From NCBI GenBank assembly GCA_937898375.1, contig CALEJX010000151.1:1-9257 (forward strand): a DNA stretch of 9,257 nt, in the 5' to 3' direction. This DNA is from an uncultured Ruminococcus sp. (lineage in GTDB: Bacteria; Bacillota; Clostridia; Oscillospirales; Ruminococcaceae). Of this stretch, positions 1-4,795 are shown in pieces (positions within the stretch are counted from its first letter, which is position 1; each line of letters opens with the position of its first letter). The notes beneath the pieces were generated by a model. The model was not told the DNA's origin, ran no database searches, and was given only the letters and a program-made list of their open reading frames with translations. Both the position numbers and the translations under genes were made by a program.

Positions 1-111
1 AGAAACGCCGTTTGACAACGCCGCCGCTATCACCATTCTGTGGGCAACGCTTTTTGACGGCGGAACTGTCACCTGTCCGCTAAGTTTTTTCGGAAATACA
101 GTTATATTCAT
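1..111 (-). CDS. aroA: 3-phosphoshikimate 1-carboxyvinyltransferase (EPSP synthase), N-terminal 37 codons, cut by window edge
   Basis: The product would transfer enolpyruvate from phosphoenolpyruvate to shikimate-3-phosphate, the sixth step of the shikimate pathway, in the cytoplasm. Only the first 37 residues are visible, running off the left edge. They begin MNITVFPKKLSGQVTVPPSK, followed by SVAHRM. The SKS-x-x-HR pattern at residues 19-25 is the conserved N-terminal substrate-binding signature of the family, where the lysine and arginine contact substrate. The start is the ATG at 109-111, preceded by a GGAGG ribosome binding site at about 118-122. The gene begins 12 bp after the aroB stop, so the two are almost certainly cotranscribed. 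The identification is strong despite the short fragment. The rest of the gene, including the C-terminal active-site residues, lies outside the window. Confidence 0.92.
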   Translation of the reverse strand, partial: MNITVFPKKLSGQVTVPPSKSVAHRMVIAAALSNGVS

Positions 112-123
112 CTTTTTCCTCCG

Positions 124-1233
124 TTACATCTCTGCGATTATTTCGGCTATCTGCTCCTCGGATATCTCCTTGCCATACTGATTTTCTCCGAAGCACATCA
201 TTTCGCCTATCTCTTTTTGGAAAACAAATCTCAGCTTTCCGTCACGGACTTTTTTATCTGTATAAAGCTTTTTCACAAGAGCCTTTCTGTCGATATATTC
301 AGGTATTTTTGTAGGAAGCTTTGCCCTTTCAAGAAGCTTTTCCACACGCTGTTCATTTTCGTGGGATATGAAGCCAAGCTTTTCACCCAACCTCGCCTGC
401 GCCACCATACCGATAGCCACAGCTTCACCGTGATAAAGCTTATAGTCAGACACAGTTTCAATAGCTCTGCCCACAGTGTGACCGAGGTTAAGCACCTCTC
501 TCAGACCCGACTCTCGCTCGTCTTTCATTACAACTTTGTATTTTACTTCGCAGTTTTTCTTTGCGATATACTCACAAGCTTCGCCGTCACATTCAAGCAC
601 TTTTTCCACGTTCTTTTCAAGATACTCAAACAGCTCCTTATCTCCAAGACAGCCGTGTTTTATAGTTTCTGCAAGACCGCTTGAAAGCTGTTTTTCAGGC
701 AGTGTTTTCCATGTATCTATGTCAAGATAAACTTTCTTAGGCTGATTGAACAGACCGATAAGATTTGTAGCAAGGGGCGTATCAACGGCAGTTTTTCCGC
801 CAACAGAAGCGTCAGCCGCCGCAAGAAGCGTTGTGGCATAATTCACAAAAGGCACTCCTCTGCCGAATGTTCCTGCAACAAAGCCTGCAAGGTCGGTGAC
901 AACTCCGCCGCCAACAGCTACCACGCAACAATCACGGCGAAAGCCCTTTTCAAGCATAGAGTCTTCAACAAACTCTTTCATCGGTCTTGTTTTGGACTTT
1001 TCTCCCTCAGGTATCACAAAAAGCTCAGCTTTCGGACCTGCAGCATTGAGCCTGTCATAAATATCTCTGCCGTAGAGATCCACAACGATAGAATCCGTCA
1101 CAACGGCAAATTTCTTTATCTTTCCCACAAGACCGCCTTTAAGGTCATCTACAAGCGTATCCTGCAATTTTCTGCCTATTTCTATATCGTAAGAATCGTC
1201 CACGACCCTTTTAAGCTCGCAGTTGAATTTCAT
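124..1233 (-). CDS. aroB: 3-dehydroquinate synthase
   Basis: The enzyme converts DAHP to 3-dehydroquinate using NAD+ and a divalent metal, step two of the shikimate pathway, in the cytoplasm. The 369-residue length is normal for the family. The NAD-binding region has PEGEKSKT (75-82) and GGGVVTDLAGF (108-118). The core signature TTLLA (134-138) and SVGGKTAVD (143-151) is intact. The three expected metal ligands are all present: E189 in GLAETIKH, H252 in LNLGHT and H268 in YHGEA. The late DKKVRDGK segment (327-334) is also typical. A modest AAAGG ribosome binding site lies about 10 nt before the ATG. The gene follows the LOR gene by 50 bp and precedes aroA by 12 bp, and no terminator separates them. 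It is therefore probably expressed from the promoter at 1797-1825 rather than from the attenuated aroF promoter. No anomaly was seen. Confidence 0.97.
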   Translation of the reverse strand: MKFNCELKRVVDDSYDIEIGRKLQDTLVDDLKGGLVGKIKKFAVVTDSIVVDLYGRDIYDRLNAAGPKAELFVIPEGEKSKTRPMKEFVEDSMLEKGFRRDCCVVAVGGGVVTDLAGFVAGTFGRGVPFVNYATTLLAAADASVGGKTAVDTPLATNLIGLFNQPKKVYLDIDTWKTLPEKQLSSGLAETIKHGCLGDKELFEYLEKNVEKVLECDGEACEYIAKKNCEVKYKVVMKDERESGLREVLNLGHTVGRAIETVSDYKLYHGEAVAIGMVAQARLGEKLGFISHENEQRVEKLLERAKLPTKIPEYIDRKALVKKLYTDKKVRDGKLRFVFQKEIGEMMCFGENQYGKEISEEQIAEIIAEM

Positions 1234-1283
1234 TTATATCAAAACCTTTCAGTACAATTTTTTACACAGTTATCATAAACGGA

Positions 1284-1781
1284 CTAATTTCCGTCGGAGC
1301 ATTTCTCGGCGTCTATTGCAAGTGCGATCAGCAAGCCTGCCAAGGCGTTGCGGTCGTCATAAACATCTATGACATAGGTATCAGCAAGGTGCAAAAGCTC
1401 CTTTGACACACGCATTATCTCACCTGTGCCACTATAAACGGAATAATCCCAGCCGAAAATGTCGCCGTTCACTCTCCAACCACAGAAGTCCATATCGAAC
1501 TTTGGCTTGAAAAATGTGAACTCTTTCTTTATGCAGCCCATATACTCGCCGCCTATGTATATTTCAAATGTCGGGAGAAATTTCAGCACCTTTTCTTTCA
1601 GCACGCCGACCTTGTTTCCCATGTTGTCATATATATCCAGCAAGTGCCCCCATGAGAGCCTGCCTTTCACACTGAAAACTGTGTTGCCGTATTCGTCGCA
1701 CACGTCATAGCTGTCAAACCATGAAAACAACCTTTGTTTAACACAAGTTTCATTGTTCTGCCTCCTTTGCACTTTATCCAT
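1284..1781 (-). CDS. LURP-one-related (LOR, tubby C-terminal-like) family protein; 5' end possibly frameshifted
   Basis: The protein resembles the LURP-one-related/YxjI family, small proteins with a tubby-C-terminal-like beta-barrel fold. Their role in bacteria is unclear, so no function is assigned. Typical features are KQRLFSWFDSYDV near the N-terminus, a DEYGNTVFSVKG strand pair, then LDIYDNMGNKVG and IYIGGEYMG. Near the C-terminus, after WDYSVY, there is a conserved-looking Y-V-I-D-V-Y strand and a hydrophobic helix. The longest open frame starts at the ATG at 1779-1781, giving 165 residues, but that ATG has no ribosome binding site and lies only about 9 nt from the predicted transcription start. 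A perfect AAAGGAGG with 7-nt spacing sits at 1761-1768 and points to the ATG at 1751-1753, which is one base out of frame. Restoring one base there would give MKLCVKQRLFSW, the usual family start. The gene is thus either translated from a poor start or broken at its 5' end. Confidence 0.75.
   Translation of the reverse strand: MDKVQRRQNNETCVKQRLFSWFDSYDVCDEYGNTVFSVKGRLSWGHLLDIYDNMGNKVGVLKEKVLKFLPTFEIYIGGEYMGCIKKEFTFFKPKFDMDFCGWRVNGDIFGWDYSVYSGTGEIMRVSKELLHLADTYVIDVYDDRNALAGLLIALAIDAEKCSDGN
1751..1768 (-). promoter_or_regulatory. Strong ribosome binding site and ATG, out of frame with the LOR gene
   Basis: On the minus strand AAAGGAGG (1768-1761) is followed by 7 nt and an ATG (1753-1751). 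Reading from this ATG gives MKLVLNKGCFHG and a stop after 28 codons. The LOR protein lies in the -1 frame and joins right after ATGAAACT. This site is the best translation start in the leader and decides how the LOR gene is interpreted. Confidence 0.8.
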
Positions 1782-1796
1782 TTACAGTTCTAAACC

Positions 1797-1825
1797 ATTA
1801 TACCACATAACTGAATATTTGTAAA
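1797..1825 (-). promoter_or_regulatory. Sigma-A promoter for the LOR-aroB-aroA unit
   Basis: On the minus strand a -35 box TTTACA (1825-1820) is separated by exactly 17 bp from a perfect -10 box TATAAT (1802-1797). TG one base upstream makes it an extended -10. The predicted start of transcription is near 1790. It lies directly downstream of the aroF terminator, so LOR, aroB and aroA have their own promoter and escape the aroF attenuator. Confidence 0.88.
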
Positions 1826-1855
1826 GAAAAAAGAGGTGTTTTCGCACCTCTTTTT
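1825..1855 (-). terminator. Rho-independent terminator after aroF
   Basis: The minus-strand stem AAAAGAGGTG pairs with CACCTCTTTT around a CGAAAA loop (arms 1845-1855 and 1828-1838) and runs into TTTTTTCTTT. It begins about a dozen bases after the aroF stop codon. The A/T flanks would let it act on the other strand too, but no plus-strand gene leads into it. Confidence 0.9.
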
Positions 1856-1866
1856 CAATGTCTTGT

Positions 1867-2889
1867 TTATTCGTTTACATCAAGAGGCTTGCCCATGAAC
1901 TCGGAAAGTGCCTTTACTTTCTTCATTGTTTCAGCGAACTGTGCAGGAGTAAGTGACTGCGCACCGTCGCTCCATGCGTTCTTAGGGTCGTTGTGTACCT
2001 CTATCTCAAGTGCGTCACAACCTGCTGTTACAGCGCAAAGTGCCATTGGCTCTACCAGTGAAGCGATACCTGTAGCGTGGCTAGGATCGATAGTGATAGG
2101 AAGATGTGTTTTCTGCTGAAGCAGAGGAACAGCTGAAAGATCAAGAGTATTTCTTGTTGCAGGCTCGAATGTACGGATACCTCTCTCGCAGAGGATAACG
2201 TTCTGATTTCCCTCAGACATTATGTACTCAGCGGACATAAGAAGCTCCTGAAGTGTTGCAGAAAGACCTCTCTTAAGAAGAACAGGCTTATCGCTTCTGC
2301 CGAGAGCTTTAAGAAGTGTGAAGTTCTGCATATTTCTTGCGCCTACCTGAACAACGTCAACGTCAGCGAAGCAATCAAGGTCAGAAAGATCCATGATCTC
2401 TGTAACGATAGGAAGACCTGTTACCTTTCTTGCCTGAATAAGAAGATCGATACCCTCCTTGCCAAGACCCTGGAATGAGTATGGTGAAGTTCTTGGCTTG
2501 AATGCGCCGCCTCTGAGCATTGTTGCGCCTGCTTCCTTGACAGCGATAGCGGTTGTGATGATCTGCTCCTCAGTTTCTACAGAGCAAGGACCTGCGATGA
2601 CCTGAAGCTTTCCTCCGCCTATCTTTCTGCCTGCAACGTCGATAACAGTGTTGTCAGGGTGGAACTTTCTGTTAGCGTTCTTGTAAGGCTCCTGAACACG
2701 CTGTACCTTTTCAACGCACTCCTTAGCCTGAACAGCTTCGATATCGATCTGAGTTGTGTCGCCGATAAGACCGATAACGTTGGAATGAACGCCCTCTACC
2801 AGATTTGTTGATACATTGAACTGGTCGAGCCAGTTCATAAGCTCTTCTACCTGTTTTTCCTGTGAATTGTTCTTCAATACGATGATCAT
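1867..2889 (-). CDS. aroF: 3-deoxy-7-phosphoheptulonate (DAHP) synthase, type I-beta with N-terminal regulatory domain
   Basis: The enzyme condenses phosphoenolpyruvate and erythrose-4-phosphate to DAHP, the committed first step of aromatic amino acid synthesis. From the chosen ATG it is 340 residues, close to Thermotoga-type enzymes. Residues 1-70 form the ferredoxin-like/ACT-like domain that binds feedback inhibitors in this subfamily. The barrel follows, with IAGPCSVE (97-104), RGGAFKPRTSPYSFQG (126-141) and DPSHATG (268-274). The expected metal ligands C102, H271, E297 and D308 are all visible, as is the PEP-binding KPRTSP loop. The start is the ATG at 2887-2889, with GGAGG 9 nt upstream. 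An in-frame upstream ATG at 2946 is rejected because that stretch is the attenuator hairpin. Regulation appears double: transcription attenuation through an aromatic leader peptide, plus inferred allosteric feedback. The gene is monocistronic between the attenuator and the terminator at 1825-1855. Confidence 0.96.
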   Translation of the reverse strand: MIIVLKNNSQEKQVEELMNWLDQFNVSTNLVEGVHSNVIGLIGDTTQIDIEAVQAKECVEKVQRVQEPYKNANRKFHPDNTVIDVAGRKIGGGKLQVIAGPCSVETEEQIITTAIAVKEAGATMLRGGAFKPRTSPYSFQGLGKEGIDLLIQARKVTGLPIVTEIMDLSDLDCFADVDVVQVGARNMQNFTLLKALGRSDKPVLLKRGLSATLQELLMSAEYIMSEGNQNVILCERGIRTFEPATRNTLDLSAVPLLQQKTHLPITIDPSHATGIASLVEPMALCAVTAGCDALEIEVHNDPKNAWSDGAQSLTPAQFAETMKKVKALSEFMGKPLDVNE

Positions 2890-2929
2890 TTTACTTTTCC
2901 TCCGTAATAATAAATTTTGTATAGGCAAT

Positions 2930-2969
2930 AAAAACAGCCGTGACATTCTTCTTCAAGAAAGCCACGGCT
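2930..2969 (-). terminator. Attenuator terminator in the aroF leader
   Basis: On the minus strand AGCCGTGGC (2969-2961) pairs with GTCACGGCT (2944-2936), nine pairs with one G-U. The stem continues past one mismatch into TTCTT/AAGAA closed by a GAAG loop. GTTTTTATT follows directly. It lies upstream of aroF and downstream of the leader-peptide stop, so it would abort transcription before the gene. Confidence 0.9.
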
Positions 2970-3036
2970 TATAATAAGCGCAGATATAAAAAACAGAAAC
3001 TTCTTTACACGCCTATTTTGATCTCGTCGCTTTCTT
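2955..3036 (-). promoter_or_regulatory. Predicted antiterminator pairing of the aroF attenuator
   Basis: The transcript segment AAGAAAGCGACG (3036-3025), which encodes the end of the leader peptide, is complementary to CGTGGCTTTCTT (2966-2955) over 12 nt with one mismatch. The second segment is the 5' arm of the terminator, so the two structures exclude each other. A ribosome finishing the leader peptide would cover the first segment and allow termination. A ribosome stalled earlier on Phe/Tyr codons would leave it free and permit read-through. The pairing is seen; the mechanism is inferred. Confidence 0.7.
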
Positions 3037-3044
3037 TACACGCC
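3001..3044 (-). repeat. Two exact 13-bp direct repeats in the aroF leader
   Basis: The plus-strand word TTCTTTACACGCC occurs at 3001-3013 and 3032-3044, 31 bp apart; the minus-strand reading is GGCGTGTAAAGAA. The first copy in transcription order overlaps the Trp codon and the antiterminator arm. The second overlaps the leader stop codon. The AAAGAA part of both copies can pair with the ACTTCTTTA in the leader's Tyr-Phe-Phe codons, for 7 to 9 pairs. Confidence 0.8.
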
Positions 3045-3123
3045 AAAAAAACTCGAAGCCATAAAAGTAGCTCAAGCTCATAAAGAAGTATGTAAAGACT
3101 GCAGACATGATAACAGTAGACAT
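3013..3123 (-). CDS. Aromatic-rich leader peptide of the aroF attenuator, 36 residues
   Basis: This small ORF starts at the ATG 3123-3121 and stops at TAG 3015-3013. Residues 10-27 contain 11 aromatics: Phe at 10, 13, 14, 20, 23, 25, 26; Tyr at 12, 19, 21; Trp at 27. The tail is basic (RVKKATRSK). A weak AAAGGA ribosome binding site lies 11-12 nt upstream. The ORF sits between a consensus promoter and an intrinsic terminator upstream of DAHP synthase, exactly where an attenuation peptide is expected. By analogy with pheL- and trpL-type leaders, ribosomes starved for charged Phe or Tyr tRNA would stall in it and change the RNA fold downstream. The single Trp codon is last, close to the antiterminator arm, so Trp sensing would be weaker. 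The codon content is observed; the sensing role is inferred. Confidence 0.85.
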   Translation of the reverse strand: MSTVIMSAVFTYFFMSLSYFYGFEFFWRVKKATRSK

Positions 3124-3169
3124 ATTCTGTTTTTTCCTTTCGATTTATTTGTTATTGCTAACCACGTTT

Positions 3170-3198
3170 ATTATACTCTCACAGACAGAGTTTGTCAA
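3170..3198 (-). promoter_or_regulatory. Consensus sigma-A promoter of aroF
   Basis: On the minus strand TTGACA (3198-3193) and TATAAT (3175-3170) are separated by exactly 17 bp, a perfect match to the housekeeping consensus. The predicted transcript starts near 3163. That gives about 40 nt before the leader peptide and about 275 nt before aroF. Such a strong promoter suits control by premature termination rather than by initiation. Confidence 0.92.
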
Positions 3199-3244
3199 TA
3201 GCCCCACCTGTGAGTTTACATTTTTTTAACGTTTGCAAAACACT

Positions 3245-4507
3245 TTATTCTTCACTTTTCACCTTATAGCTTTCTACAAGATGATAGACCTTAACATCCA
3301 CAAGAGCGTCAAGAGCGATACCCTCGGCAGTGTAATCCTCGTTGAATATCCTGCCCTCCTGCCTTATGGTGTTCACAAGACCCGCCTTGTCAAAAGGCAG
3401 AAGAAGTCTGCATCTTACGCTGTTTTCTGGCAGTGCCTTTTGTATCGCCGCAAGCAGGCTGTCAATGCCAGTGCCGTTCTTGGCGGATATCTTCACCGCT
3501 TCGCCTGACGTGTCAAGCTCGTTTATATAAGGCACTTTATCGCACTTGTTGAACACTGTCACCACAGGTATGCCCTCACAGCCAAGCTCTTTGAGAAGCT
3601 CAAGTGTAACTTTCGCCTGTTCCTCGCAATCGTCTGCGGAAGCGTCACACACATGGATAATAACGTCTGCACTTGCCGCTTCTTCAAGGGTGGATTTGAA
3701 AGCTTCCACAAGCTGGTGTGGCAAACGTCTTATAAGACCAACAGTATCGATAAGAGTAACCGACCTGCCGTCAGGAAGCTCTATAGCCCTTGAAGTTGTC
3801 TCCAAAGTCGCAAAAAGCTTGTTCTCAGCAAGCACGCCTGCTTCTGTGAGGTAGTTGAGCAGAGTGGACTTTCCAACGTTTGTATAGCCCACTATCGCCG
3901 CCGTCAGCACGCCGTCCTTTTTGCGGCGTTTTCTCATAAGTCCACGGCGCTTTTCTATTTCTTTAAGCTCGTCTGAAAGTGCCGCAATACGTGTTCTGAT
4001 GTGTCGCTTGTCAGTTTCAAGCTTCGACTCACCAGGACCTCTTGTGCCTATTCCACCGCCAAGACGTGACATATTAGTTCCCATGCCTGCAAGTCTTGGA
4101 AGTCTGTATTTATTCTGCGCTATCTCAACTTGCAATCTGCCCTCTCGTGTGGTCGCACGCTGAGCAAAGATATCAAGTATGAGCATAGTTCTGTCGATAG
4201 TGAAAACGCCGCACACGTCCTCGATATTCCTTATCTGTGTGGCTGTAAGTTCGCAGTCAAAAACTATCCTGTCGATATTTTCATTTCTGCATATCTCAGC
4301 CATTTCTTCAAGCCTGCCTGAGCCTATGCAAGTGCCGCTGTCAAAGGACGGCCTTTTCTGAGTAACTCTCGCTATCACCTCACCGCCTGCTGTTTCTGTT
4401 AGCTCTTCAAGCTCGTCAAGAGAAAGCTCCACATCATACGAGCCTGTGTCCACTGCCGCCAGCAGCACACGGTCTTTCTTTATTATGTTGTCAAACATTT
4501 CTGCCAT
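3245..4507 (-). CDS. hflX: GTPase HflX, ribosome-splitting factor
   Basis: HflX is a cytoplasmic GTPase that binds the 50S subunit and splits stalled or idle 70S ribosomes. Close relatives (HflXr in Listeria) protect against lincosamides and macrolides. From the chosen start it has 420 residues, normal for the family. The N-terminal HflX domain ends in the signature GGGIGTRGPGESKLETD (150-166), followed by a basic coiled-coil linker with RRGLMRKRRKK. The G domain has G1 GYTNVGKST (207-215), switch I FATLETTSR (232-240), G3 DTVGLI (254-259), G4 NKCD (320-323) and G5 SAKNGTG (341-347). The start is the ATG at 4505-4507 because AAGGAG lies 8 nt upstream. The ATG two codons earlier is too close, and the one at 4561 directly follows a terminator T-run. 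The gene has its own promoter and an attenuator-like leader. No clear terminator follows it. Whether it confers resistance cannot be judged from sequence. Confidence 0.95.
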   Translation of the reverse strand: MAEMFDNIIKKDRVLLAAVDTGSYDVELSLDELEELTETAGGEVIARVTQKRPSFDSGTCIGSGRLEEMAEICRNENIDRIVFDCELTATQIRNIEDVCGVFTIDRTMLILDIFAQRATTREGRLQVEIAQNKYRLPRLAGMGTNMSRLGGGIGTRGPGESKLETDKRHIRTRIAALSDELKEIEKRRGLMRKRRKKDGVLTAAIVGYTNVGKSTLLNYLTEAGVLAENKLFATLETTSRAIELPDGRSVTLIDTVGLIRRLPHQLVEAFKSTLEEAASADVIIHVCDASADDCEEQAKVTLELLKELGCEGIPVVTVFNKCDKVPYINELDTSGEAVKISAKNGTGIDSLLAAIQKALPENSVRCRLLLPFDKAGLVNTIRQEGRIFNEDYTAEGIALDALVDVKVYHLVESYKVKSEE

Positions 4508-4534
4508 GTTCATCACTCCTTGATGTCTGTTGTC

Positions 4535-4551
4535 AAGCCGCTCTCCGGCTT
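4535..4551 (-). other. Small hairpin between the hflX attenuator and start codon
   Basis: The transcript AAGCCG-GAGAG-CGGCTT (4551-4535) forms a 6-bp stem with a 5-nt loop, 14 nt upstream of the hflX ribosome binding site. It lacks a T-run on this strand. Its AGCGGCT arm can instead pair with AGCCGCT earlier in the leader (4620-4614), so it may take part in the leader switch. Confidence 0.5.
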
Positions 4552-4561
4552 TTTCAGGCAT

Positions 4562-4586
4562 AAAAAAAACACACCCTCAGGCGTGT
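4562..4586 (-). terminator. Intrinsic terminator in the hflX leader (attenuator)
   Basis: On the minus strand ACACGCC pairs with GGTGTGT around a TGAG loop (4586-4569, one G-U pair) and is followed by eight T residues (4569-4562). It lies inside the hflX transcription unit, about 125 nt after the predicted transcription start and 55 nt before the hflX ATG. It would therefore stop most transcripts before the gene unless an alternative fold forms. Confidence 0.87.
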
Positions 4587-4640
4587 AACCAAAACGTTAT
4601 ACGGAAGAGTTGGAGCGGCTCGTGCCAATGCACCTGCCTG
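4578..4640 (-). promoter_or_regulatory. Possible antiterminator pairing in the hflX leader
   Basis: The transcript word CAGGCAGGTG (4640-4631), just after the upstream ORF, can pair with CACGCCTG (4585-4578) as 5 + 3 base pairs around a 2-nt bulge. CACGCCTG contains the 5' arm of the terminator, so the folds compete. A GTGC-ATTG-GCAC hairpin nearby could hold the GTG end and disfavour antitermination. The complementarity is seen; function is inferred. Confidence 0.5.
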
Positions 4641-4649
4641 ATATTCGGT

Positions 4650-4685
4650 TTAATAGCTTTTCACCCATATTCTTATTATTCTCAT
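4650..4685 (-). CDS. Upstream ORF (leader peptide) of hflX, 11 residues
   Basis: An ORF from the ATG 4685-4683 to TAA 4652-4650 encodes MRIIRIWVKSY. AAAGGAG lies 11 nt upstream, a good sequence with slightly long spacing. The ORF starts about 27 nt into the predicted hflX transcript and precedes the leader terminator. This is the layout of antibiotic-sensing leaders of ribosome-protection genes, including the attenuated Listeria HflXr gene. The peptide is hydrophobic and basic, but I cannot match it to a known stalling sequence. A longer ORF of 23 codons in another frame (from 4671) lacks a ribosome binding site. Coding status is inferred from position and initiation signal only. Confidence 0.6.
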   Translation of the reverse strand: MRIIRIWVKSY

Positions 4686-4718
4686 GTCGTCCGACGCTCC
4701 TTTCGTGAAATATGCTCT

Positions 4719-4747
4719 ATTATATCACAGGCGTGATATTTTGTCAA
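4719..4747 (-). promoter_or_regulatory. Consensus sigma-A promoter of hflX
   Basis: On the minus strand TTGACA (4747-4742) and TATAAT (4724-4719) are 17 bp apart, a perfect consensus, with TG one base before the -10. The predicted transcription start is near 4712. The -35 box lies directly downstream of the terminator of the preceding operon. Confidence 0.92.
4722..4739. promoter_or_regulatory. 18-bp palindrome over the hflX promoter (candidate operator)
   Basis: ATATCAC and GTGATAT form a perfect 7-bp inverted repeat around AGGC (plus strand). It fills the 17-bp spacer and overlaps four bases of the -10 box. It lies upstream of the predicted transcription start, so it is not part of the RNA switch. 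A dimeric repressor bound here would block RNA polymerase. I do not recognise the cognate regulator. Confidence 0.55.
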
Positions 4748-4751
4748 GCAT

Positions 4752-4788
4752 AAAAACAAAAAACAGGCTGCCTTTTTCAGACAGCCTG
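4752..4788 (-). terminator. Rho-independent terminator of the c-di-GMP operon
   Basis: On the minus strand CAGGCTGTC (4788-4780) pairs with GGCAGCCTG (4772-4764), nine pairs with one G-U, around a TGAAAAA loop. TTTTTTGTTTTT follows. It begins 8 nt after the stop codon of the sensor-cyclase gene and separates that operon from hflX. Confidence 0.93.
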
Positions 4789-4795
4789 CAAAATG

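Noticed and set aside
217..684. Plus-strand ORF of 155 codons opposite aroB, and the other plus-strand ORFs in the window
   Set aside because: They lie opposite clear minus-strand genes, lack ribosome binding sites and promoters, and their translations show no recognisable domain.
2890..2946. In-frame N-terminal extension of aroF starting at the ATG 2946
   Set aside because: The extension is encoded by the attenuator hairpin and its T-run, has no ribosome binding site and matches no DAHP synthase N-terminus. The ATG at 2889 has GGAGG at 9 nt.
2890..3170. T-box riboswitch upstream of aroF
   Set aside because: A terminator before an amino-acid gene in a Firmicute first suggests a T-box, but no T-box-like TGG-A-CCGCG segment or specifier stem was seen. 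The aromatic leader peptide explains the layout better.
3199..3244. Terminator directly after hflX
   Set aside because: The short self-complementary words TTTGCAAA and AACGTT near A/T runs do not make a stable GC stem with a T-tail on the minus strand.
4508..4561. In-frame extension of hflX starting at the ATG 4561
   Set aside because: That ATG abuts the eight-T tail of the leader terminator, has no ribosome binding site and covers the small hairpin. AAGGAG is correctly placed for the ATG at 4507.
4508..4712. c-di-GMP riboswitch in the hflX leader, given the neighbouring c-di-GMP genes
   Set aside because: I found no GEMM-type conserved core in the leader, and the c-di-GMP operon is closed off by its own terminator.
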